Origin: Actinomycetota bacterium
GTDB lineage: Bacteria > Actinomycetota > Humimicrobiia > Humimicrobiales > Humimicrobiaceae
DNA: 5,056 bases
Direction of reading: 5' to 3'
NCBI GenBank assembly: GCA_023475715.1
Contig: JAMCVO010000252.1
Coordinates: 1-5,056, forward strand
Below, piece by piece: positions 1 to 5,056 of this stretch. Positions within the stretch are counted from its first letter, which is position 1; each line of letters opens with the position of its first letter. The notes under the pieces are model-generated. The model was not told the DNA's origin and searched no databases. It worked only from the letters and a program-made list of their open reading frames with translations. A program made the translations under genes and the position numbers.

Positions 1-1467
1 GACAGAGTAAATGTTGAATTTTCGGAAGGTCAGATGCATGCAGTACTGGGTGAAAATGGTGCAGGAAAAAGTACCCTTATAAAAATAATAAGCGGAGTTT
101 GGCAACCTGATGAAGGCAATATGTACTTGGATGGAAAAGATTTTAAGGTCGCAAACTTCATTGATGCATTAAAAAAGGGAGTAAGTATAGTTAATCAAGA
201 GCTCCAAATATTACCTGGAATGAGCATAGCGGAAAATATAATGCTGGATAAGATGTTAATTTTTAAAAAAACCAGAATTATTGATTGGAAAAAAATAAAT
301 CAGGTTGCAAAAAAATATTTGGATCTTGTTGATTTAAGCATAAGTCCTGCAACTATCATAGGATCTTTAAGTGTAGGACAGAAACAGATGGTAGAAATAG
401 CAAAAGCTCTGGCATCAAATTCAAGAATTTTACTTTTGGATGAACCTACTTCATCTATTTCCGCAGGAGAAGTAAGAAAACTATTTGGGATACTCTCTGA
501 CCTAAAGAAAAAGGGGATTATTTTAATACTTGTAACACATAAGCTTGAAGAAGTCTTCCAGATTTGCGAAAAAGTAACCGTCCTCAGGGATGGAAAACAT
601 ATTGGTACAAATAATATTGATGAAGTCGATAAAAAAGCTTTAGTAAAAATGATGATCGGCAGAGAAGAAAAATTTAAGTCTTTTCAAAATAGTAAAGTTG
701 AGAAGGATAAGAAAGTACTGGAAGTTAAAAATATCAATAAAAAAGATAAAGCACTAAATATTAGTTTTGACCTGTACAAAAAGGAGATTTTAGGTTTTTA
801 TGGTTTAGTTGGCGCAGGCAGAACGGAACTGGCAAGGTTGATTATAGGATTGGATAAAAAGGAAAGTGGAGATATATTCATTAATGGTAAAAAAATGGAA
901 TCGAAATCCATATCCAATAGCTTAAATAAATATAAAATTGCCTATATTACAGAAAATAGAAAAGAAGAAGGGTTGTTGCTTAATAGTTCGGTTCTGACAA
1001 ATATTACCATTACGATATGGAGTAAAATTGCCAGCAAAATTTTAAGGTTTATTAATATAAAAAAGGAAATCGATAATACCATAGAAGTTATTAAAGAGAT
1101 GGATATCAAAACTACCGGAGCGGACCAAATAGTAAATACTTTAAGCGGAGGAAATCAACAAAAAGTGAGTATAGGTAAATGGCTTATTGCCGAAAGCGAA
1201 ATACTTATTTTTGATGAACCAACAGTTGGAATAGATGTAGGAGCGAAGGAATATATCCATGAGCTAATTTTTAATCTTGCCAGTAAAGAAGGGAAGTCAA
1301 TTATTCTGATTTCTTCAGACATGCCTGAAATCATCAAACTTTCAAACAGAATCTTAGTCTTTCAGGACAAAGGGATAATAGGAGAGGTTGATAATCTTAA
1401 TAAATATAATAATGATTATGATATCGTCAGTCAGAAGATAGCTGATTGCTATCATGAAATAGATTAA
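1..1467 (+). CDS. Sugar ABC transporter ATP-binding protein, RbsA-like, two ATPase domains (5' end missing)
   Basis: This is the energising subunit of a CUT2-class (ribose/xylose/galactose type) importer and acts on the cytoplasmic face of the membrane. The frame is open from base 1. The first visible ATG (base 34) lies just before Walker A, so the true start is upstream. By comparison with E. coli RbsA about 20 residues are missing; 488 are visible against roughly 500 in the family. Numbered from base 1, domain 1 has Walker A GENGAGKST (17-25), signature LSVGQ (123-127), Walker B ILLLDEPT (143-150) and switch His180. Domain 2 has the degenerate Walker A GLVGAGRTE (268-276), with Arg in place of Lys, signature LSGGNQQ (381-387), Walker B ILIFDEPT (401-408), and Ser-Ser in place of the switch His. 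This asymmetry between an active and a degenerate site is normal for the family. The permease gene starts 20 nt downstream. The substrate is not determinable. Confidence 0.96.
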   Translation, partial: DRVNVEFSEGQMHAVLGENGAGKSTLIKIISGVWQPDEGNMYLDGKDFKVANFIDALKKGVSIVNQELQILPGMSIAENIMLDKMLIFKKTRIIDWKKINQVAKKYLDLVDLSISPATIIGSLSVGQKQMVEIAKALASNSRILLLDEPTSSISAGEVRKLFGILSDLKKKGIILILVTHKLEEVFQICEKVTVLRDGKHIGTNNIDEVDKKALVKMMIGREEKFKSFQNSKVEKDKKVLEVKNINKKDKALNISFDLYKKEILGFYGLVGAGRTELARLIIGLDKKESGDIFINGKKMESKSISNSLNKYKIAYITENRKEEGLLLNSSVLTNITITIWSKIASKILRFINIKKEIDNTIEVIKEMDIKTTGADQIVNTLSGGNQQKVSIGKWLIAESEILIFDEPTVGIDVGAKEYIHELIFNLASKEGKSIILISSDMPEIIKLSNRILVFQDKGIIGEVDNLNKYNNDYDIVSQKIADCYHEID

Positions 1468-1476
1468 TTAAAAATC

Positions 1477-1481
1477 AGGAG
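1477..1481 (+). promoter_or_regulatory. Ribosome binding site setting the GTG start of the permease
   Basis: AGGAG lies 6 nt before the GTG at 1488. This supports the GTG start, since the next in-frame ATG is 43 codons further in, beyond the first membrane segment. It sits in the short gap after the ATPase stop, consistent with one transcript. Confidence 0.75.
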
Positions 1482-1487
1482 AAAAAG

Positions 1488-2456
1488 GTGAAAAAAGATT
1501 ATTTTAAGTCATTGCTGAGAGGCAGTAATGTCGGGCTTTTTATTTCAAATTTAATCTTATTTTTGATTTTAATTTTCTCCACTGAAAATTTTTTAACGTC
1601 TTTAAATATATATACTATGGGTAGAACCCTTGCCATTTATATATTCATTGGTTTGGCTCAGGCAATTGCTCTGGTTATAGGCAACATGAATCTTTCAATC
1701 GGAGCTATAGGAGGGCTGGCAACTGTCACTGTCGGATACCTGCTTGAAGTGCGCAGCTATCCTGGATGGATTGCAGTTATAGCGGGTCTTTTAGTTGGTA
1801 TTATAGCAGGAGCCATAAATGGTATTGCAGTTGCAAAGTTAGGTATAAATTCATTTATTGTAACTCTTGGAACTATGTTTGTTTTTACCGGTCTGGCATA
1901 TGGATTTACCAGGAGTTTTCCTTTTAATAATATACCTGCATCATTTTTATTTATTGGTCAGGAAAAATTTCTTGGAGTGCCTTTTCTTCTTTATCTCTCT
2001 ATTTTCATTTTAATTATTATATTTTTATTCTTTAAATATTCAGTTAGCGGAAGAAGAATGCTGGCGTCTGGTGAAAACCATGTTTCTGCAAAATTTTCCG
2101 GAGTAAATGTGGATAGAATTACTGTCTTAAGTCATGTTCTGTCTGGTATGTTTGCTGCAATTGCCGGTATTTTATATGTTTCCAGAATGGGATCAGCCAA
2201 TCCTTCAACGGGCCAGGATTGGCTGATAATTTCGTTTGCTATTGCTATTATTGGCGGAACCGGGCTTGCAGGTGGAACAATTACTGCTTTTGGTCTGTTT
2301 TTAGGTGCAATGCTGATGGTTATTGTTAAAAGCAGCCTGGTCCTTCTTAGAGTAAACATTTATTGGGAACAGGTTTTTTTAGGCATGATTCTTCTAATTG
2401 CCATAGGTCTGGACAGAATAAGAGTAATTATTAATCAAAAGAGACTGATACAATAA
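1488..2456 (+). CDS. Sugar ABC transporter permease, RbsC-like
   Basis: This is the membrane channel subunit of the CUT2 importer (BPD_transp_2 family). At 322 residues it has the usual family length, so it appears complete. It is strongly hydrophobic with about 8-10 membrane segments. The first spans roughly 16-31, and others are evident around 47-65, 92-110, 122-140, 163-183, 212-231, 246-280 and 291-308. Family motifs are present: GNMNLSIGAIGGLA (65-78, the counterpart of the usual G-x-DLS-x-G segment, with Asn replacing Asp), GAINGIAVAKLGINSFIVTL (108-127), the cytoplasmic loop SGRRMLASGEN (187-197) that contacts the ATPase, and IIGGTGLAGG (254-263). The GTG start is chosen from the Shine-Dalgarno 6 nt upstream. 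It follows the ATPase by 20 nt and is almost certainly co-transcribed with it. No T-tract terminator follows it before the binding-protein gene. Confidence 0.95.
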   Translation: MKKDYFKSLLRGSNVGLFISNLILFLILIFSTENFLTSLNIYTMGRTLAIYIFIGLAQAIALVIGNMNLSIGAIGGLATVTVGYLLEVRSYPGWIAVIAGLLVGIIAGAINGIAVAKLGINSFIVTLGTMFVFTGLAYGFTRSFPFNNIPASFLFIGQEKFLGVPFLLYLSIFILIIIFLFFKYSVSGRRMLASGENHVSAKFSGVNVDRITVLSHVLSGMFAAIAGILYVSRMGSANPSTGQDWLIISFAIAIIGGTGLAGGTITAFGLFLGAMLMVIVKSSLVLLRVNIYWEQVFLGMILLIAIGLDRIRVIINQKRLIQ

Positions 2457-2503
2457 TTTATTTAAACTGTTCAATAAAAAATAGAATACGATTTTAAGCT
2501 AAT

Positions 2504-2629
2504 AAAGAGGGAAAAGTTTTAATAACTGTGCTAAGACATTCTATAAAAGAGAAAGGAGGTAATGCTAAACATATTGTAGATTTTATTAATACAATAAGAG
2601 GGGGTGACAGGATGAGCTATAAGTTATAA
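2504..2629 (+). other. Cluster of Shine-Dalgarno-like motifs with minute ORFs (possible leader peptides)
   Basis: AAAGAGGG (2504-2511), AAAGGAGG (2552-2559) and GAGGGGGTGA (2598-2607) each resemble a strong ribosome binding site. The third lies 7 nt before ATG 2612, which opens only a five-residue frame, MSYKL, ending at 2629. That frame is the tail of a longer one that could begin at GTG 2528 (33 residues), but this GTG is 16 nt from the first motif, which is too far. AAAGGAGG is 2 nt from ATG 2562, too close, and that frame reads only MLNIL. These could be leader peptides, start-region remnants of deleted genes, or chance purine runs. None is a supported gene. Confidence 0.25.
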
Positions 2630-2633
2630 AAAA

Positions 2634-2690
2634 GAGATTTGTTTGAAAAATCTTTATAAGCCACAGCTATTATTCTTCCAAACAAATCTC
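2634..2690. repeat. 12-bp perfect inverted repeat with 33-nt loop
   Basis: GAGATTTGTTTG (2634-2645) is matched exactly by its reverse complement CAAACAAATCTC (2679-2690). The RNA would fold into a long-loop hairpin. No T-run follows, so it is not a standard intrinsic terminator. It lies 63 nt before the binding-protein ATG, where a hairpin could protect or delimit the 3' part of the mRNA, or serve as a protein-binding site. The function is inference. Confidence 0.6.
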
Positions 2691-2738
2691 AAGATTAAGT
2701 TAGTTTAAAACAGAAAAAAAATCAAATGATTTCTATAG

Positions 2739-2744
2739 AGGAGG
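2739..2744 (+). promoter_or_regulatory. Strong ribosome binding site of the binding-protein gene
   Basis: AGGAGG lies 9 nt before ATG 2754. It fixes the start at the methionine that opens a canonical lipoprotein signal peptide. Confidence 0.85.
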
Positions 2745-2753
2745 AAAGCAATC

Positions 2754-3857
2754 ATGAAAAAAACATTATTCTTGTCACTGTCTGTAATTCTAATTGTTTC
2801 TACAGTAGCAGTATTTGCCCTTGCAGGATGCAAGCAAGCTGCAGCAACCGAAACAACGGCTGCAGTAACCACGGCGGCAGAGACAACTGCTGCAGAGACG
2901 ACCGCTGCTGAAACAACTGCTGCTAAAGTAGATTACAAATTGGCATTCTATATGCCAGCACCACATCCATGGTTTGAGGCAGTCCAAACGGGTATTGCAG
3001 CATTTACAAAAGATACAGGTATTGAGGTATATGTACAATATGGTACCGGCTGGAAGCAGGAAGAAGAAAATCAGCTTGTTGAAGGTCTGGTAGCTCAAGG
3101 ATATAATGGTATTGCTGTTTGTCCGGTTGATGCTAATGGAGTTAATGGCCTTATGGAACAGATGAAAGCTAAAGGTGTTAAAATAGCAGCTCACTCAACA
3201 CCTCCGACTACACCAACACCAACACCTTTTACGGTAACTACTGATGTAAAAGCAGCCGCAAAACTGGCTTGTGAAGCAATAATAAAGGCTATGGGTGAAA
3301 AGGGCAATATCTTGAACGTACTGGAATTTGTAGAAGACCCGAATACTATATTGAGAAAAGAAGGCATAGAAGAAGTGGTGGCAACTTATCCGGACGTAAA
3401 GATTATTCAGGAAATTGCCGGACTTTCTTCACAAGAAGAATCGGTTGACAAGATAAGCAACGCTATTGCTGCACTTGGGAACAAGCTTAATGGCATGATA
3501 ACTACAGGTTATGTTCCTTCAGTGGCTGCAAGTATGGTTTTGACCCAGTTAAAGAATGATGCAACTAAAGGAATTATTTATGTAGGAATAGACGATGATC
3601 CTGTAGTTTTAAAGGCGATTAGTGATGGGTATATATATGGGACATTTGCTCAAAATCCATATGGTGTTGGTTATATAAGTGCTATGCTTCTAAAACTGCA
3701 GTTGGATGGTTATATTCCAAAACAAGAATATACCTTTATAAATTCATGGGGTGGTATAGTTACTAAAGATAATGTAGGAACTTATAAAGATGATGTAATA
3801 AAGATCACCAATGATATACTTAGTACTATTCAGGATAACTTCAATCCGCCCTCATAA
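2754..3857 (+). CDS. Sugar ABC transporter substrate-binding lipoprotein, RbsB-like
   Basis: This is the extracytoplasmic ligand-capture subunit of the importer (periplasmic-binding-protein-like, type 1 fold), 367 residues. Residues 1-26 are a lipoprotein signal peptide: KK, a hydrophobic core, then lipobox LAGC with Cys26 as the lipidated residue. Residues 27-58 are a low-complexity Ala/Thr/Glu linker that tethers the domain to the membrane. The binding domain runs from about 60 to 360. It opens with KLAFYMPAPHPWFEAVQTG, as in RbsB-type proteins. By eye alignment to E. coli RbsB, ligand-contact positions Arg201 (ILRKEG), Asp280 (YVGIDDDP) and Gln300 (FAQNP) are kept. The Asp of the first-lobe motif (VITLDR in RbsB) is replaced by AAHST (145-149), next to a Pro/Thr-rich loop (150-158). 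The ligand is therefore probably not simply ribose. The gene has its own ribosome binding site and follows the permease by 297 nt; placing the binding protein last is less usual than first. A strong terminator follows. Confidence 0.94.
   Translation: MKKTLFLSLSVILIVSTVAVFALAGCKQAAATETTAAVTTAAETTAAETTAAETTAAKVDYKLAFYMPAPHPWFEAVQTGIAAFTKDTGIEVYVQYGTGWKQEEENQLVEGLVAQGYNGIAVCPVDANGVNGLMEQMKAKGVKIAAHSTPPTTPTPTPFTVTTDVKAAAKLACEAIIKAMGEKGNILNVLEFVEDPNTILRKEGIEEVVATYPDVKIIQEIAGLSSQEESVDKISNAIAALGNKLNGMITTGYVPSVAASMVLTQLKNDATKGIIYVGIDDDPVVLKAISDGYIYGTFAQNPYGVGYISAMLLKLQLDGYIPKQEYTFINSWGGIVTKDNVGTYKDDVIKITNDILSTIQDNFNPPS
2847..2921 (+). repeat. Five 15-bp tandem units encoding the ETTAA-type lipoprotein linker
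   Basis: Codons 32-56 of the binding protein read TETTA, AVTTA, then AETTA three times. Each unit is 15 bp. The copies differ at synonymous positions (for example ACAACTGCT, ACGACCGCT, ACAACTGCT), so the amino-acid pattern is better kept than the DNA. Such linkers commonly follow the lipid-modified Cys in binding lipoproteins. Confidence 0.85.
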
Positions 3858-3876
3858 TAATATCCGGATTATTATG
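3853..3876 (+). other. AT-rich 9-bp hairpin overlapping the binding-protein stop codon
   Basis: CATAATAAT (3853-3861) and ATTATTATG (3868-3876) are perfect reverse complements around a 6-nt loop, ATCCGG. The stem includes the TAA stop at 3855-3857. It is weak because of its AT content and has no immediate T-run. It may stabilise the mRNA 3' end or support the terminator that follows. Confidence 0.45.
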
Positions 3877-3894
3877 TTGAGCTGAATATTTTTC

Positions 3895-3939
3895 TTAAAA
3901 AAGCAGTAGGGGAGCTAATATTCCTTACTGCTTTTTTAA
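3895..3939. terminator. Intrinsic terminator closing the transporter unit, likely bidirectional
   Basis: A hairpin runs TTAAAAAAGCAGTAGGGGA (3895-3913), loop GCTAATA (3914-3920), then TTCCTTACTGCTTTTTTAA (3921-3939). It forms 19 pairs including two G-U. The GC-containing core is flanked by six A on the left and six T on the right, so it should terminate plus-strand transcripts and also any minus-strand transcript arriving from the right. Confidence 0.9.
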
Positions 3940-3964
3940 AGATGCGCCCCCGGCACGAGCATAG

Positions 3965-4138
3965 TTTGCAGTGAAAGTTTGGTTAGTTAAATTATTCGAC
4001 TGCTGCATGTTCAAAGGCAAGTATTGCGATGTGAGAGGTCGGGAAGGATTTGTTATCGGACCCACTCAACATCTTTTAAAAGAAATACCCCTGGAAAATA
4101 TTTTTGCACTTTATGACACTGCTTATAACTATGGTTAA
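3965..4138 (+). pseudogene. C-terminal remnant of a uroporphyrinogen-decarboxylase-family (URO-D/MtaA-like) protein
   Basis: The frame is open from 3965, just after a TAG at 3962, to the TAA at 4136-4138. Its first internal ATG is at 4007. From 4052 it reads VIGPTQHLLKEIPLENIF, and it ends ALYDTAYNYG. This matches the C-terminal pattern of the URO-D superfamily: Gly-rich strand, Pro-x-His, a Pro-x-Glu-Asn motif, then a terminal helix ending in Tyr-Gly. Family members are about 340-370 residues, so nearly all of the protein, including the catalytic barrel, is missing. No ribosome binding site precedes ATG 4007. The family includes heme-pathway decarboxylases and corrinoid methyltransferases; which of these the source gene was cannot be told. 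The assignment is from recalled family patterns, not a search. Confidence 0.6.
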
Positions 4139-4346
4139 ATTTAGTGAGTTTCATTGGGGTCTTTGAAAGCTTTATCAATCTTTCCACATGTTCTTCCATT
4201 TCGTAATTTCTATCCTTTAATACTTTTTTAGGGACAAAATCAATAAGCTCTTTTATTCAATTACTTTGTTTTATTAGATCCTTTTAATTTTTCCCCAAAA
4301 ATATCTTCAATGATTGAAGTTAAGATTTTTCATCAATTTGCTTATG
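4139..4346 (-). pseudogene. Frame-broken minus-strand coding remnant, possibly HD-GYP-related
   Basis: Read on the minus strand, three protein-like pieces follow one another across two frame changes. The first is HKQIDEKS (4346-4323). The second is KILTSIIEDIFGEKLKG, continuing to a stop at 4261-4263. The third is IKELIDFVPKKVLKDRNYEM from 4256, followed by EEHVERLIKLSKTPMKLTKF. The first and third are in one frame and the middle one is shifted, which suggests two indels in a decayed gene. The third frame stays open to a stop at 4053-4055, but beyond about 4139 it runs antisense to the URO-D remnant and is probably meaningless there. The DRNYEMEEHVERL stretch recalls the start of HD-GYP phosphodiesterase domains (D-Y-E-T-E-E-H-x-x-R). 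The catalytic HD and GYP motifs are absent, so this is only a suggestion. Confidence 0.35.
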
Positions 4347-4371
4347 AAACAGGGAAGTTCGAATTTAGCCT

Positions 4372-4410
4372 GTATAACATATTGACTGATAGTCAGTCAA
4401 TATGTTATAC
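4372..4410. promoter_or_regulatory. Perfect 39-bp palindrome, probable TetR operator
   Basis: GTATAACATATTGACTGA (4372-4389), spacer TAG (4390-4392), then TCAGTCAATATGTTATAC (4393-4410). The 18-bp arms match perfectly. The core TTGACTGA-TAG-TCAGTCAA has the size and symmetry expected for TetR-family operators, and a TetR gene starts 52 nt downstream. There is no T-run, so a terminator is unlikely. Binding by the adjacent regulator is inferred from position. Confidence 0.8.
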
Positions 4411-4411
4411 T
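4382..4411 (+). promoter_or_regulatory. Sigma-70-type promoter of the TetR gene, overlapped by the operator
   Basis: The -35 TTGACT (4382-4387) and -10 TATACT (4406-4411) are 18 nt apart, each matching five of six consensus bases. Both boxes lie almost wholly inside the palindrome, so a bound repressor would block the polymerase. This implies negative autoregulation. The expected start of transcription is near 4418. Confidence 0.7.
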
Positions 4412-4462
4412 TCATTTAATATATGGTTATAGCTGGTCTTTAAAGAGGAGGTGGAAATATAT

Positions 4463-5056
4463 ATGACAAGAGTAACCAAAAAACCGGAGGAGAGAAAAAA
4501 TGAAATAATGAATGCCGCGGAGGAGCTGTTCATTACAAAAGGCTTTGACTTTTCTGCAGTGAGTGACGTCGTTAAAAAAGTTGGAGTTTCCCAGGGAGTA
4601 TTCTACTACTATTTTAAATCAAAGGTTGAAGTATTGGATGTTATTATGGAAAGATATGTAGATAACCTTGCCGAAAAAGTGAAAGCTATAGCAAAAAATG
4701 AACGGCTGAATGCACAGCAAAAACTGCAGGCCATCATAGATGTTGCTTTTGGCTTTGAAATAGGGAAAGAAAATAAGATTGAATATCTTTATAAGGAAAA
4801 AAATCCGGTTATATACCAGCAAATTATGATAAAGGTAATTAATCAATTTGTTCCTTTGCTTACAGAAGTAATTAGTCAGGGAGTGGAAGAAGGAATATTC
4901 GATACGCCTTTTCCCCGTGAAGCAACAGAAATTTTACTTGGAGGAATGACTTACCAATACGATGCAATCGGTGTATTTCCACAGAGTATGGACATCTATT
5001 ATAAAAAGGCTAAAGCCATGGAAGATATTGTGGAAAGAGTTATTGGTGCAAAAAAG
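4463..5056 (+). CDS. TetR-family transcriptional regulator (3' end beyond the window)
   Basis: This is a ligand-responsive DNA-binding repressor of the TetR/AcrR family. The frame starts at ATG 4463, 11 nt after AGGAGG (4446-4451), and is open for 198 codons to the window edge. Family length is about 190-220 residues, so it is nearly complete. The N-terminal helix-turn-helix domain is clear at about 10-58: RKNEIMNAAEELFITKGFD, then FSAVSDVVKKVGVSQGVFYY and YFKSKVEVLD, matching the family's A-x-x-L-F-x-x-x-G-F and G-V-S-x-G-x-x-Y-x-Y-F-x-S-K patterns. The helical C-terminal half (about 60-198) would bind the effector and form the dimer; its ligand cannot be predicted. It lies directly behind a palindromic operator and promoter, so it is likely autorepressed. 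It is separated from the sugar transporter by a strong terminator and gene remnants, so there is no reason to make it that transporter's regulator. Confidence 0.93.
   Translation, partial: MTRVTKKPEERKNEIMNAAEELFITKGFDFSAVSDVVKKVGVSQGVFYYYFKSKVEVLDVIMERYVDNLAEKVKAIAKNERLNAQQKLQAIIDVAFGFEIGKENKIEYLYKEKNPVIYQQIMIKVINQFVPLLTEVISQGVEEGIFDTPFPREATEILLGGMTYQYDAIGVFPQSMDIYYKKAKAMEDIVERVIGAKK

Larger units (their letters stand above)
2457..2753 (+). other. 297-nt gap between permease and binding-protein genes
   Basis: No long ORF is present. The gap holds three Shine-Dalgarno-like motifs with only tiny ORFs behind them, a 12-bp inverted repeat (2634-2690), and the ribosome binding site of the binding-protein gene. 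I see no convincing promoter. The best candidate pairs TTGAAA (2643-2648) with TATTAT (2668-2673), but the spacing of 19 is too long to rely on. The gap could let the binding protein be made in excess of the membrane subunits, through an internal promoter or mRNA processing. That is inference. Confidence 0.6.
3940..4371. other. Region without an intact gene, holding converging gene remnants
   Basis: No complete gene lies here. A GC-rich patch sits at 3944-3960, followed by a plus-strand C-terminal fragment of a URO-D-like protein (to 4138) and a minus-strand frame-broken remnant (about 4346 to 4139). The two remnants meet tail to tail near 4138. The stretch lies between a strong terminator and the TetR operator. 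It looks like decayed sequence left after deletion or rearrangement. Confidence 0.55.

Noticed and set aside
2634..2690. Inverted repeat considered as a terminator after the permease.
   Set aside because: The 33-nt loop and lack of a T-run do not fit an intrinsic terminator.
2726..2911. 61-codon plus-strand frame starting before the binding-protein ATG.
   Set aside because: It is out of frame with the clear lipoprotein gene, and its Cys/Asn/Ser-rich product comes from the linker repeats read in another frame.
2847..2921. Tandem 15-bp units considered as a CRISPR-like or satellite array.
   Set aside because: They are in frame, encode a typical lipoprotein linker, and have no spacers.
2790..3194. 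134-codon open frame on the minus strand.
   Set aside because: It is antisense to the well-supported binding protein, Cys- and Ser-rich from reversed Ala/Thr codons, and has no ribosome binding site.
3951..3959. CGGCACGAG resembles the end of a common cDNA-library adaptor.
   Set aside because: The match is short, the flanking adaptor bases are absent and the context is genomic; chance is the simpler explanation.
4372..4410. Palindrome considered as a terminator or mobile-element end.
   Set aside because: There is no T-run, no transposase and no target duplication, while a TetR gene and promoter boxes fit an operator.
4619..4846. 75-codon minus-strand frame inside the TetR gene.
   Set aside because: It is antisense to a clear TetR coding frame and has no start signals or recognisable motif.

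Overview
The window is AT-rich and has the look of a low-GC, Firmicutes-like anaerobe. Shine-Dalgarno sequences are strong and purine-rich, AGA and ATA codons are frequent, and the binding protein has a lipobox followed by a Thr/Ala/Glu-rich linker of the kind common in low-GC Gram-positive and related uncultured lineages. No rRNA or housekeeping marker is present, so taxonomy stays at that level.

Positions 1-3857 hold a sugar-type ABC importer of the CUT2 (ribose/xylose/galactose) class in the order ATPase, permease, binding protein. The ATPase is a two-domain RbsA-like protein cut at the left window edge. The permease (RbsC-like) follows after 20 nt with a GTG start. A 297-nt gap then holds several Shine-Dalgarno-like motifs, very short ORFs and a 12-bp inverted repeat. 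The lipoprotein binding protein (RbsB-like) comes next with its own strong ribosome binding site. Together the three would bind a small ligand, probably a sugar, outside the membrane and import it with ATP. The exact substrate cannot be read from the sequence. A long A/T-flanked hairpin at 3895-3939 closes the unit.

Positions 3940-4371 carry no intact gene but are not featureless. On the plus strand is the C-terminal tail of a uroporphyrinogen-decarboxylase-family (URO-D/MtaA-like) protein ending at 4138. On the minus strand, converging on it, is a frame-broken coding remnant that may come from an HD-GYP-type protein. This looks like a small graveyard of decayed genes.

Positions 4372-5056 hold a perfect 39-bp palindrome that overlaps a good sigma-70-type promoter, followed by a TetR-family regulator open to the right window edge. 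This is a typical autoregulated TetR arrangement. Its other targets are not visible. I found no mobile element, CRISPR array, tRNA or rRNA, and nothing that makes a convincing novel system. The palindrome and the gene remnants are the most useful leads.
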